Positions 44,070-53,288 of a stretch of DNA of 64,000 bases are shown here, in pieces. The stretch is from the NCBI GenBank assembly GCA_963771705.1, contig CAVYUP010000001.1, positions 7,243 through 71,242 on the forward strand, read 5' to 3'. The notes beneath the pieces were generated by a model that did no database searches, was not told where the DNA came from, and was given only the letters and a program-made list of their open reading frames with translations. A program made the translations under genes and the position numbers. The stretch's first letter is position 1; the number at the start of each line of letters is the position of its first letter. The DNA comes from DATFVA01 sp963771705 (lineage in GTDB: Bacteria > Bacteroidota > Ignavibacteria > Ignavibacteriales > Ignavibacteriaceae).

Positions 44070-45476
44070 TTAGTTTATATGTCCCGACACCCTGGGTTGA
44101 GTATTTTGTACAGCCATAGACCTTATTGCTTTTACTACCTGTCTGACCATTTTCAGGGTCGGTCTACCATAATGATGTTTGCTGAATAGCTCTTTCACTA
44201 TTCTTTTTGGCTGCGTATAGTACTTGACGTAAGCGTTCCTGCATAATTTTTCCAGCTCTCCAGGTTCCACTTCATTACTAAAAAAGACTGAATGCATACA
44301 ATCATACTTATCCCAATCACTGGTAAATATTCTTGTATTGTATTCCTGCCACAATTCCGTAGCCGGGAAAGGAGTCAATATTGAAAATTGTGCTACCCCG
44401 GTGTTTAAAAACTTTGCGTAGTCAATTGTGGCCATTATATCCTTACGGGTTTCTGCTGGTTCACCCATCATATATGCACCCCAGGTTTCTATACCCTGGT
44501 CTTTTAATAAATTAACAGCTTTGATGGAAACTTCTGAGGAGGCTTTGCCTCCTTTTCGGTATGCTTTTAATATTCTCTTTTCAGGACTCTCAATTCCCAT
44601 AAACATCAATCGTACACCGGCTTTCTCCATCTTCTCCGCTGTCTCAGGAAACTGCAGAAGGTGATCTGCTCTTCCCATTACCCACGACATTACTGGCAGA
44701 TGCCTCTCTATAAGTGCGTCGCATAATCTGGTAAGCCTTTTTGCGTTAAAGTTTATAATATCATCAAGGAAAAGGATCTTCTCCTTTCCATAATGATTAA
44801 CTAAGTATTCCACCTCATTTACTATATTTTCAATCGATCGCTGGCGGAATCTTTTACCTGCAATTACATTAACGTCGCAGAATTTACATCCATAGGGACA
44901 GCCCCTTGTGGTTATTATAGGATAGTCAATATCATTATGTGATTGTATCCTGCCGCTTTTCCTCCAGTTCCCCTCCCTTAAAGGGAAGGGTATAGCATCA
45001 AGTTCCTGGATAAAAGGACGAGGTTCACTATGCCTCACCTGGCCGTTCTCTATCCATGAAAGTCCTGAAACTTTTTCCGGGTTGAAATGCTTGGGATCTT
45101 TCAGTCCTTCCAGTAGTTCTATGGCGGTTAACTCGCCCTCTCCCCGTACAACATAATCAACGTAACCGCTTTTCAGCGCTTCCTCCGGACGGCTGGTTAC
45201 ATGAATACCCCCCATTATAACTGTCTTACCTGCCTCTTTAGCTGTCTTGGCAACCTTTATTCCAGGTTTGTATTGTATGGTCAGGCAGGATATTCCTACT
45301 ACATCTGTATTATCAAAATTTATTTTAGAATCAGGATCTTCAAGAATTTCTATTTCAACTTCGTGCCCTGCCTGTCTAAGGGCAGAACCAACGTATGATA
45401 TGCCGAGCGGCTGCATTGTAACACCGCTGCTTTCAAAGATTGCTCCTCGATAGGGCGAAACTAACGTCACATTCAT
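44070..45476 (-). CDS. B12-binding domain radical SAM protein
   Basis: The protein (468 residues from ATG 45476, with AAAGGG upstream; the earlier ATG 45521 lacks support) has an N-terminal cobalamin-binding fold (VTLVSPYRG; GISCLTIQYKPG; GGIHVTSRPEEAL). A radical SAM core follows, with CxxxCxxC in TTRGCPYGCKFCDV and LFLDDIINF. Relatives include methylases and ring-forming or C-C bond-forming enzymes acting on lipids and cofactors. Two conserved glycine/proline motifs (MGEPAETRKD, LTPFPATELW) are intact. The substrate is unknown. It lies downstream of the Tes-like gene on the same strand. Confidence 0.88.
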   Translation of the reverse strand: MNVTLVSPYRGAIFESSGVTMQPLGISYVGSALRQAGHEVEIEILEDPDSKINFDNTDVVGISCLTIQYKPGIKVAKTAKEAGKTVIMGGIHVTSRPEEALKSGYVDYVVRGEGELTAIELLEGLKDPKHFNPEKVSGLSWIENGQVRHSEPRPFIQELDAIPFPLREGNWRKSGRIQSHNDIDYPIITTRGCPYGCKFCDVNVIAGKRFRQRSIENIVNEVEYLVNHYGKEKILFLDDIINFNAKRLTRLCDALIERHLPVMSWVMGRADHLLQFPETAEKMEKAGVRLMFMGIESPEKRILKAYRKGGKASSEVSIKAVNLLKDQGIETWGAYMMGEPAETRKDIMATIDYAKFLNTGVAQFSILTPFPATELWQEYNTRIFTSDWDKYDCMHSVFFSNEVEPGELEKLCRNAYVKYYTQPKRIVKELFSKHHYGRPTLKMVRQVVKAIRSMAVQNTQPRVSGHIN

Positions 45477-45533
45477 TTTAATACCCTTTAAAATAAATCT
45501 GAGGTAACTGAGAAGCAGCACTGCTTATTTAAG

Positions 45534-45575
45534 AGAGCAGGGCGCATAAATCAAACTGGTTTATACGCCCGCTCT
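45534..45575 (-). other. Intercistronic hairpin between the two radical SAM genes
   Basis: AGAGC...GGGCG...ATAAA pairs with TTTAT...CGCCC...GCTCT in an imperfect stem of about 17 bp in the 108-base gap. There is no clear T-run, so it may be an mRNA processing or stability element, or an attenuator, rather than a full terminator. Confidence 0.55.
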
Positions 45576-45584
45576 GTTCTACAA

Positions 45585-47504
45585 TCAAACCGCCTGCTTT
45601 TCTTTCTTGTTTACGGTAATACTTATAGGTTTCTGATTCAGCGTTGAACTCTCAGTATTGTTGATCTTTTTCTTTCCGCAAGAACAATATTCATCTTCCT
45701 GCCTGATTTTTATTGATGGTGCATTGAGGTCGATGGGTATTGGTCTTTCTCCGGCATAGATCGGATGCCTTCCTTTATCCTTGTACCATTCTTTCGTTGT
45801 AGCATTCATGTGTTTATGTTCAATTATCTGTCTCCATCCCATACCGGTATTATATGCACAGAAGGAAATTTCTCCTTCCTGGGTTCCGTATGGCACCGAG
45901 CACATCTCTGTTCGGCGGAAATCATATGTCCATAGATCCTGGAACCACATACCTCCGCCCCAGATGAGGATCCAGTCTTTTTGTGGAGGTCTGTCACCTT
46001 CGGTAAGAGAACCATGGAACTGATGCTGTATTAGTGTTATTAATTCCTTGAAGTCGAAACCTTCCGGTGCTTTCTTATCATCGAAATTACGTGCCAGCGA
46101 CACAGCTAACTGCACCTTGGTGAGTTTTTTACTACGGGACGTATCGGTAATAAGATCAACGTCCTTAATAAATCGGTCGAGATCGAAGAACTTTGTAAGT
46201 GTAGCCCATTTTTTTGTTTTTTTGTTGGCTACTATATATATGCAGGATCCGCAGTCTGGATGACACGATACGCACATTCCGCCCCAGTGATCTGCTGCGC
46301 TTGCCATATGATCGGCAAGATTCGTCAGGGGAACACCTGCCCCGAGAGGGTACCAGTCGCGATGCATGTCAATTTCACCTTTCGACCACTTCTCCAGTTC
46401 ATATGCCAGGTGTGAGGTTGTGAAGCGCTGCGAATGCCGCTGTTCATCGGTGATTTCTTCATCTCTTCCTGTAAATGAAACAGGCTGAAATGAAATTGCA
46501 TCCATCTTATCACAGTTGTCAAGAAGGAATTGCATCAGAGGACCTATCTGCTCGGTATTAATACCATTAACTATAGTGGTTACAGGTGTTACCCAGATTC
46601 CTGCCTGGTAAAGATTTTCAAGAGCCTGCCGTTTTATATCAAACAGGTTCGATATGTGCCTGTGCTGGTTAGCTTCATTTGTAACGCCGTCAAGCTGGAA
46701 ATAAACCAGGTTAAGCCCTGCTTCCTTCGCCTTAAATGCAAAATCCGGCTCCAGTGCGAACCTTACTGCGTTTGAAGCAGCCTGTATGCCCGTATAGCCT
46801 ATCTCTCTGGCATACTTGCATGCGTCAAGAAAGTATGGTGAAATTGTTGGCTCACCTCCCGAAAATTGTACCTGAGCTACTCGCCTTGGCTGAAACGATA
46901 GTGATCTGTCTAGTATCTTTTTGATGTCCTCCCATGAAAGTTCATGTACGTAACCAACTTGGTTGGCGTCCATGAAACAGGGATTGCACATCATATTACA
47001 GCGGTTGGTTAGATCTATCGTAAGAACAGGACCCCTGCCGTACTTAATACTGGAAGTTCCATGATCGTGTATCTTGTCATCACAGGCTGTCTTGAAGTCT
47101 CTGCCGTAAAACCGCTGTTCCTGTATGCGGCTGAATTCGGAATCAATAGAGAGTGTGTCTTCAAACGTTCCATGCTTCGGACACGTCTTTCTGACAAAAA
47201 TATTTCCATTTTCTTCAACAAGATGCGCTTTAATTTCAGCATAATGGCCTTTTATGAGCTCTTGTATGCTGATTTCCCCATCTATTACTTTCTCTCTGAT
47301 TTCAAAAACGCATTTGGGACAAAGAGAGTCTGTTTCCCTCGGAAACCCTAGCTGAGGCATCGATCTTTCTCTGCTTTTCGGCAGGGGAGAGGGTGCCCAT
47401 GCGGGATGGGGACTCTTACCTTCCTTTAATCGGGTGTTGACTGATTGAAATACATTCCATATAACATTTGCTGATCCGCTGATAAGTGCATCTCTCATAC
47501 TCAT
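45585..47504 (-). CDS. Radical SAM protein related to archaeal MJ0619/tetraether synthase (Tes) family
   Basis: The start at ATG 47504 follows an excellent GGAGGAATCA. The 639-residue protein has an N-terminal zinc-ribbon-like part (LCPKCVFEI, then KTCPKHGTFED, about residues 62-120). A radical SAM core follows, with CxxxCxxC in TNRCNMMCNPCFMDANQVGY and QFSGGEPTISPYF. Family-typical ISFQPVSFTGRDEE and a later cysteine cluster (GGMCVSCHPDCGSC) are present. Archaeal relatives include Tes, which joins lipid tails into tetraethers, and MJ0619, proposed for pterin methylation. Bacterial relatives have been linked to membrane-spanning lipids. The specific reaction here is not known. Confidence 0.82.
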   Translation of the reverse strand: MSMRDALISGSANVIWNVFQSVNTRLKEGKSPHPAWAPSPLPKSRERSMPQLGFPRETDSLCPKCVFEIREKVIDGEISIQELIKGHYAEIKAHLVEENGNIFVRKTCPKHGTFEDTLSIDSEFSRIQEQRFYGRDFKTACDDKIHDHGTSSIKYGRGPVLTIDLTNRCNMMCNPCFMDANQVGYVHELSWEDIKKILDRSLSFQPRRVAQVQFSGGEPTISPYFLDACKYAREIGYTGIQAASNAVRFALEPDFAFKAKEAGLNLVYFQLDGVTNEANQHRHISNLFDIKRQALENLYQAGIWVTPVTTIVNGINTEQIGPLMQFLLDNCDKMDAISFQPVSFTGRDEEITDEQRHSQRFTTSHLAYELEKWSKGEIDMHRDWYPLGAGVPLTNLADHMASAADHWGGMCVSCHPDCGSCIYIVANKKTKKWATLTKFFDLDRFIKDVDLITDTSRSKKLTKVQLAVSLARNFDDKKAPEGFDFKELITLIQHQFHGSLTEGDRPPQKDWILIWGGGMWFQDLWTYDFRRTEMCSVPYGTQEGEISFCAYNTGMGWRQIIEHKHMNATTKEWYKDKGRHPIYAGERPIPIDLNAPSIKIRQEDEYCSCGKKKINNTESSTLNQKPISITVNKKEKQAV

Positions 47505-47947
47505 TGATTCCTCCGTTGATTATTTTTCATATGTTATCTAAAGCATTTTCATATTTAATTAATTATCTGCATCATCTGATCCGGGCACTATTGAATTCTG
47601 CAGAACAAAGCAATAAGGACTGCTTCGGGAGAGTATTTCGATTTGCTGATTGCCAGTAACATGTCTCTGACTTTCCGCCCTCTCGGAGTAGTGAACAATT
47701 GAACACCTTTGAATATTAACATACTCAATTGTTGTTTCGCATTTAATATATATTTTATGCCTGTAAAGTCAACGCTCATTCTTTGATATTTAATCTGTGA
47801 TGATTTGAATCAAATAGATGGTTCTGGTGTGTTCTGGGAGACCATATCATTAAAAGTGAGGTCCGGGAACGGACCTTGAAAGTTTGCTTGTCTTGCCTAT
47901 ATCGCTTAATTTTAACGATTAAATTATAATTTGTAACTGAGGGATAA
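47505..47947. other. 443-base gap upstream of two divergent genes
   Basis: It holds the promoters of the Tes-like gene (leftward) and the acyl-CoA dehydrogenase gene (rightward). A 6-bp inverted repeat AGGTCC/GGACCT with a 6-base spacer is at 47860-47877, about 70 bases before the dehydrogenase start; it could be an operator. A 63-codon minus-strand frame (47588-47779) has no ribosome site and is not called. Confidence 0.5.
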
Positions 47948-49117
47948 ATGATGAGATTTTCAGGTGTGGATTACTATAATTTGGAATCTCTTTTGACAGA
48001 AGAAGAGATAATGATCAGAGATACTGTGCGAGATTTTATTTCTAATGAGGTTATCCCTGTAATCGAGGAATATAACCGTAAAGCAGAATTTCCCATGCAG
48101 CTGATCTCCCAAATGGGGGAACTGGGTCTGTTCGGTTCGAACCTGCCTCAGAAGTATGGTTGTGCTGAAATGAATAACGTTGCGTATGGACTTGTTATGC
48201 AGGAGCTTGAAAGGGGTGACAGCGGGCTTAGAAGTTTTGTGTCAGTTCAGAGTGCTCTTGTTATGTATCCGATTTTCTCATTTGGAAGTGAGGAACAGAA
48301 AAATTACTGGCTTCCTCTCCTTGCCAGGGGTGAGAAGATAGGGTGTTTCGGACTTACGGAGCCTGATTTTGGCTCTAACCCCGGCGGTATGGTTACTAAG
48401 GCTGAAAGAACTGAAGGCGGCTTCAAACTGAATGGCGCAAAGATGTGGATAACTAATGGAACTATAGCAGATGTGGCTGTGGTGTGGGCAAAACTTGATG
48501 GAGTTGTAAGAGGATTCCTTGTTGAGAAATCTTTTGATGGTTTTACTGCTCCTGAAATGAAGGGAAAGCATTCGCTCAGGGCATCTGTTACTTCAGAACT
48601 TATTTTTGATAATGTTTTTGTTCCCGAAAAGAATATCCTTCCGGGGACCTCGGGACTGAAAAATGCTCTTATGTGTCTTAACCAGGCGAGGTACGGTATT
48701 GCCTGGGGTGTTGTTGGATCAATGATGGCTTGCTACGGTGCCGCCCTTAATTATGCTAAAACGCGTGTTCAGTTCAGCAAGCCGATCGCGGCTTACCAGA
48801 TGACGCAGGAGAAACTTGTATATATGCTTACTGAAATTACAAAAGCTCAGCTGCTCAATCTTCAGCTTGGAAGAATGAAAGATAAGGGTACAATGAAGCA
48901 TACCCAGGTTTCTCTTGCAAAAAGAAATAACTGTGAGAAAGCACTTGAAATAGCCCGTATCGCTAGAGAAATATTCGGTGCGAACGGCATCCTAGACGAG
49001 TATCCCGTGATGAGACATGCGGCAAACCTTGAATCTGTGAAAACCTACGAAGGAACTCACGAGATGCATACACTGATCGTCGGGGAAGATATAACCGGTT
49101 TCCCGGCTTACGATTAA
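47948..49117 (+). CDS. gcdH: Acyl-CoA dehydrogenase, glutaryl-CoA dehydrogenase type
   Basis: This FAD flavoprotein of 389 residues matches glutaryl-CoA dehydrogenase more closely than the straight-chain enzymes. It has SVQSALVMYPI, GCFGLTEPDFGSNPGGM, ARYGIAWGVVGSM, QLGRMKDKG, VSLAKRNNCEKALEIAR and the C-terminal NLESVKTYEGTHEMHTLIVG. The catalytic glutamate lies in TYEGTHE. The expected reaction is oxidative decarboxylation of glutaryl-CoA to crotonyl-CoA in lysine/tryptophan breakdown; a non-decarboxylating relative is possible. Its start follows a GAGG-like site. Confidence 0.87.
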   Translation: MMRFSGVDYYNLESLLTEEEIMIRDTVRDFISNEVIPVIEEYNRKAEFPMQLISQMGELGLFGSNLPQKYGCAEMNNVAYGLVMQELERGDSGLRSFVSVQSALVMYPIFSFGSEEQKNYWLPLLARGEKIGCFGLTEPDFGSNPGGMVTKAERTEGGFKLNGAKMWITNGTIADVAVVWAKLDGVVRGFLVEKSFDGFTAPEMKGKHSLRASVTSELIFDNVFVPEKNILPGTSGLKNALMCLNQARYGIAWGVVGSMMACYGAALNYAKTRVQFSKPIAAYQMTQEKLVYMLTEITKAQLLNLQLGRMKDKGTMKHTQVSLAKRNNCEKALEIARIAREIFGANGILDEYPVMRHAANLESVKTYEGTHEMHTLIVGEDITGFPAYD

Positions 49118-49136
49118 CTAACTATAGGAAAAATTT

Positions 49137-50606
49137 ATGAAGCAGAATGAAATAGTAATTAAGGAAGGTTTAACTTTTGATGATGTTCTGTTAATACCGG
49201 GGAAATCTTCCATACTTCCAAGAGAGGTAGACCTTAGAACTTTTTTCACTCCGGCCATAGAATTAAACATTCCTATTGTTTCTGCGGCAATGGATACGGT
49301 AACTGAATCCTCTCTGGCTATAGCCCTGGCAAGGGAAGGAGGAATAGGTATTCTCCATAAGAATATGTCAATTGAAGATCAGAGTATAGAGGTTGATAGG
49401 GTTAAAAGGTCAGAAAGCGGAATGATACAGAATCCTGTTACTCTCCGTCCTGATAAGACTATCGGTGACGCGCTCGAAATAATGAAGAAATTCCGGATCT
49501 CAGGCATTCCTATTGTTAGTGACGGCGGAAAACTTGTAGGTATTTTAACTAACCGTGATCTCAGGTTTGAACCGAATAAGAAGGCCATTGTTAAAGATCT
49601 TATGACTAAGGAAAACCTGATAACTGCACCTGTTGGAACAACACTAGAGAAAGCCGAAAAGCTGCTCCAGAGGTATAAGATTGAGAAACTCCCCGTGGTT
49701 GATAAAGAGGGGATACTAAAAGGTCTCATAACTTTTAAGGATATCCAGAAAAAGAAGAAGCACCCGAATGCCTGCAAAGATGAACACGGAAGGCTCCGTG
49801 TTGGCGCTGCCGTTGGCACAACCCCCGATACAATTGATAGAATTGAATCTCTCCTTAATGCCGGTGCTGATGCTATCGTAATCGACACTGCACATGGCCA
49901 TTCAGCTGGCGTTTTAAAAATGGTAAAGGAAGCTAGAAAGAAATTCAAATATGCCCAGTTAGTTGTCGGTAATATAGGCACTTATGAGGCGGCTGTTGAT
50001 CTGTTGGATTGCAAGATCGATGCTGTAAAAGTGGGTATAGGTCCGGGATCAATTTGTACAACCAGGGTGGTTGCCGGTGTTGGTATTCCGCAGATAACTG
50101 CCATTCAGGATGTTTTCAGAGCAACAAAATCTAAAGGCATTCCTCTCATCGCTGACGGCGGTATAAAACAAACTGGCGATGTACCTAAAGCCCTGGCAGC
50201 AGGAGCAGATTCGGTGATGATAGGTGGTCTTTTTGCGGGAGTTGAGGAAAGTCCCGGTGAAACTATATTATTTGAAGGTAGAAGCTTTAAACATTACCGT
50301 GGTATGGGTTCGCTTGCTGCAATGAAAAAAGGGAGTAAGGATAGGTATTTTCAGGAAACTACAGATGAAATTGCAAAACTTGTTCCTGAGGGCGTTGAGG
50401 GAAGGGTTCCCTATAAAGGTTCATTGGCTGAAACTGTCCTTCAGCTGATTGGTGGTCTGAGGGCTGCTATGGGATACTGCGGTGTCGGTACTATAAAGAA
50501 GCTTAAGACAAAAACGAAATTCGTTAAGATTACTCTCGCGGGATTGAAAGAGAGTCATCCCCACGATGTCATTATAACAAAGGAAGCACCGAATTATCAT
50601 TCATAA
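49137..50606 (+). CDS. guaB: Inosine-5'-monophosphate dehydrogenase
   Basis: GuaB oxidises IMP to XMP, the committed step to GMP. The 489-residue protein has the TIM barrel split by two CBS domains (about residues 95-210), the catalytic Cys307 in GIGPGSICTTRVVAG, and the IMP-binding DGGIKQTGD and RGMGSLAAM segments. The flap region is intact (YFQETTDEIAKLVPEGVEGR). It starts 20 bases after the acyl-CoA dehydrogenase. Confidence 0.97.
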   Translation: MKQNEIVIKEGLTFDDVLLIPGKSSILPREVDLRTFFTPAIELNIPIVSAAMDTVTESSLAIALAREGGIGILHKNMSIEDQSIEVDRVKRSESGMIQNPVTLRPDKTIGDALEIMKKFRISGIPIVSDGGKLVGILTNRDLRFEPNKKAIVKDLMTKENLITAPVGTTLEKAEKLLQRYKIEKLPVVDKEGILKGLITFKDIQKKKKHPNACKDEHGRLRVGAAVGTTPDTIDRIESLLNAGADAIVIDTAHGHSAGVLKMVKEARKKFKYAQLVVGNIGTYEAAVDLLDCKIDAVKVGIGPGSICTTRVVAGVGIPQITAIQDVFRATKSKGIPLIADGGIKQTGDVPKALAAGADSVMIGGLFAGVEESPGETILFEGRSFKHYRGMGSLAAMKKGSKDRYFQETTDEIAKLVPEGVEGRVPYKGSLAETVLQLIGGLRAAMGYCGVGTIKKLKTKTKFVKITLAGLKESHPHDVIITKEAPNYHS

Positions 50607-50660
50607 GCATGATGTCGTAATTATTTTTATTTTTGGAGGTGTTATTAATCAGGGAGTTCT

Positions 50661-51944
50661 ATGTTCAAAGTTCTGGTAATATCATATTATTACCCTCCGA
50701 TGGGGCTTAGCGGAGTTCAGCGGACACTTAAGTTTACAAAATACATGAGGCAGTATAACTGGGAGCCTGCTGTGCTTACTACAGGGAGTACAGCCTATTA
50801 TGCTCATGATAATTCTTTGCTGAAGGAAGCTGAAGAGGCTGGAATTAGAATAATAAGGACTGAAGGTAATGACATAAATTCCAGGCTGAATAAGAAGGGA
50901 ACAGTCAAAATTCCTCCTGAATGGATGAGAAAAATTTTAAGTAGGATGAGTGCTTCTGTGTTTATTCCAGATAATAAGTCAGGCTGGACCTCAAAAGCGC
51001 TTGTCACTGCAAGAGAACTGCTTAAAAAAGAGCAGTTCGATATCATTTTTGTTACAGCACCTCCGTTTTCTTCATTCAATATGGCTGTAAAGCTGAAAAA
51101 AGAATTCGGTGTACCAATGGTCGTTGATTACAGGGATTTATGGTACGGTAATCATTTTGGATTCTATCCTACTCCTCTTCACAGCTATCTTCATAAATCA
51201 ATGGAATATGCGGCGTTGAAGGCGGCAGACCGGATTATCGTAATCAATCGGAGAATGAAAGAAAAGGTTATGGACGAATACAGATTCGTAACTTTTGAAG
51301 ATGTGTTCATTATTCCCCAGGGCTACGATCCGAAGGATTTTGAAAACCTGGTCCCTGAGAAAAAAAATAAAAGTAAGATGAGACTCACTTTCTCTGGGTT
51401 ATTCTATGAGTTTATTACACCGAAGTATTTCCTTCGTGCCTTTAAGAAACTTGCTCTTGAGAGACCGGATATTGCCGCAAATATTGAGCTTCATTTTGTC
51501 GGATTCCTCCGTAACGAAAACAGAAAACTGATTCGTAAACTTGATCTCCAGGATTTTGTAAAAGAATATGGCTATCTCGAGCATAATGATGCGCTGACCA
51601 AAACCATCACAAGTGACGTTCTCTGGACTATGGTCGGACGTGGTAGGAGCAGCGATACTGTTTCAACCGGGAAAACTTTTGAGTACCTGGGTACAAGGAA
51701 ACCCATCATTGCTTGCGTACCTGATGGAGCGGTGAAAACTGCGATGGAGGAATACGGTGCCTCCTTTATCACTCCTCCTGATGATGTTGAAGCTATTAAA
51801 AATGCGATCAAAAAAGCGTACGATCTTTTTACGGAAAATAATCTGCCTGTCCCGAATGAAGAATTTATAGAAAAACATCGGAGAGATTACCTTACTGAAC
51901 AGTTGACGAAACAGTTCCAGTTCTTGATAAAGGCAGAAATATAA
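50661..51944 (+). CDS. Family 4-type glycosyltransferase
   Basis: The 427-residue protein has a GT-B fold: an N-terminal domain starting VLVISYYYPPMGLSGVQR (the glycine loop typical of GT4) and a C-terminal nucleotide-sugar domain with the late acidic motif near GKTFEYLGTRKPIIA. The acceptor is unknown; envelope polysaccharide is likely. AGGGAG lies seven bases before the start. Its stop overlaps the purD start by one base (TAATG), an odd pairing with purine genes that suggests shared transcription only. Confidence 0.85.
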   Translation: MFKVLVISYYYPPMGLSGVQRTLKFTKYMRQYNWEPAVLTTGSTAYYAHDNSLLKEAEEAGIRIIRTEGNDINSRLNKKGTVKIPPEWMRKILSRMSASVFIPDNKSGWTSKALVTARELLKKEQFDIIFVTAPPFSSFNMAVKLKKEFGVPMVVDYRDLWYGNHFGFYPTPLHSYLHKSMEYAALKAADRIIVINRRMKEKVMDEYRFVTFEDVFIIPQGYDPKDFENLVPEKKNKSKMRLTFSGLFYEFITPKYFLRAFKKLALERPDIAANIELHFVGFLRNENRKLIRKLDLQDFVKEYGYLEHNDALTKTITSDVLWTMVGRGRSSDTVSTGKTFEYLGTRKPIIACVPDGAVKTAMEEYGASFITPPDDVEAIKNAIKKAYDLFTENNLPVPNEEFIEKHRRDYLTEQLTKQFQFLIKAEI

Positions 51945-53224
51945 TGAATGTTCTCTTGCTTGGTTCCGGCGGAAGGGAACACGCCATAGCATGGAAAATT
52001 TCCCAAAGTAAATCATTAACTAAGCTCTTTATAAGTCCCGGAAATCCTGGTACTGCTTCCCTGGGACAAAATGTGAACCTGGGAAATGAACATCAGGCAA
52101 TTGCCGGTTTCTGCCTTTCCGAAAGTATTGACCTCGTCGTTATCGGACCTGAACAGCCGCTGGTTGAAGGTCTTGCTGATTTTCTTCGACAAAAGGATAT
52201 TACAGTGTTCGGACCCGGGAAAAAAGCCGCGGAGATTGAGGGGCGTAAATCTTTTGCCAAGCAGCTGATGGTTAAATATTCCATCCCTACCGCTGAATAT
52301 AAGGAATTTGATAAATCACATTTCGATGATGCCTCTGAATATCTTAAAAGTGTAAGTTATCCTGTGGTATTGAAGGCCGACGGCCTTGCGGCGGGAAAAG
52401 GTGTAATCATTTGCGGCAGCAATGATGAAGCAGAGAAAGCCCTGAAAGATATTTTTGTGGATAATGTATTCGGTGAGGCAGGGGATAAAATCATTGTGGA
52501 AGAATTCCTTGAGGGTGAGGAAGCCTCTATACTGGCTGTAACTGATGGTGATGATTTTATCCTGCTCCCGTCTTCTCAGGACCATAAAAGAATCGGGGAA
52601 AATGATACAGGAAAAAATACGGGTGGAATGGGTGCTTATTCGCCTGCCCCTGTGATTGATAATAAAATGCTTAACAGAATCAGCAGTGAAATAATTAGAC
52701 CGGTTCTTAATGGATTGAAATTAGAAGGACGGAAGTTTTCGGGCTGCCTTTATGCGGGACTAATGATAACTCGGAAGGGACCAAAGGTTGTTGAATTTAA
52801 CTGCAGGTTTGGCGATCCTGAAACCCAGGCGGTTCTTCCTCTTGTTGAGGGAGATTTTCTTAAACTTCTCTATTCTTCGGCTTCTGGGAAGCTGGATAAA
52901 AGTGCCGTGAGCTTTTCCCGTGGAACGGCTGTATGCGTTGTTGCTGTGTCAGCAGGTTACCCTGAAAGTTATTCTAAAGGTTTTGAAATATCAGGATTGG
53001 AAGGACTGGATTCCCCTCAGATAATAGTTTTCCATGCGGGAACTTCAGAAAAGGATGGCAGGATTTTGACATCAGGCGGACGCGTTATCGGAGTCACTGC
53101 GGTACTTGAGGAGAACGATCTTCAAAAAGCCAGGACTTTAGTCTACGGGGCATTGAATAAAATTAAATTTGAAGGTATGTATTTTCGCCGCGATATTGGT
53201 ATGAAAGCATTGAAGAGGCAGTAG
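51944..53224 (+). CDS. purD: Phosphoribosylamine-glycine ligase
   Basis: PurD joins glycine to phosphoribosylamine with ATP in de novo purine synthesis. It is an ATP-grasp enzyme of 426 residues. Signatures include LLGSGGREHAIAWK at the N-terminus, GPEQPLVEGL, LKADGLAAGKGV, QDHKRIGENDTGKNTGGMGAYSP and EFNCRFGDPETQAVLP. With guaB one gene upstream, it forms a loose purine cluster. Confidence 0.97.
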   Translation: MNVLLLGSGGREHAIAWKISQSKSLTKLFISPGNPGTASLGQNVNLGNEHQAIAGFCLSESIDLVVIGPEQPLVEGLADFLRQKDITVFGPGKKAAEIEGRKSFAKQLMVKYSIPTAEYKEFDKSHFDDASEYLKSVSYPVVLKADGLAAGKGVIICGSNDEAEKALKDIFVDNVFGEAGDKIIVEEFLEGEEASILAVTDGDDFILLPSSQDHKRIGENDTGKNTGGMGAYSPAPVIDNKMLNRISSEIIRPVLNGLKLEGRKFSGCLYAGLMITRKGPKVVEFNCRFGDPETQAVLPLVEGDFLKLLYSSASGKLDKSAVSFSRGTAVCVVAVSAGYPESYSKGFEISGLEGLDSPQIIVFHAGTSEKDGRILTSGGRVIGVTAVLEENDLQKARTLVYGALNKIKFEGMYFRRDIGMKALKRQ

Positions 53225-53288
53225 CTCACTGCTTTCTCCATTCACTTTTTCTCTCCATTATTCTAAATTTCGGAAAAGACTGGAATAA

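Noticed and set aside
47588..47779. 63-codon minus-strand frame between the Tes-like and acyl-CoA dehydrogenase genes
   Set aside because: No ribosome site precedes its ATG and no family is recognised. It could be a gene remnant but this cannot be supported.
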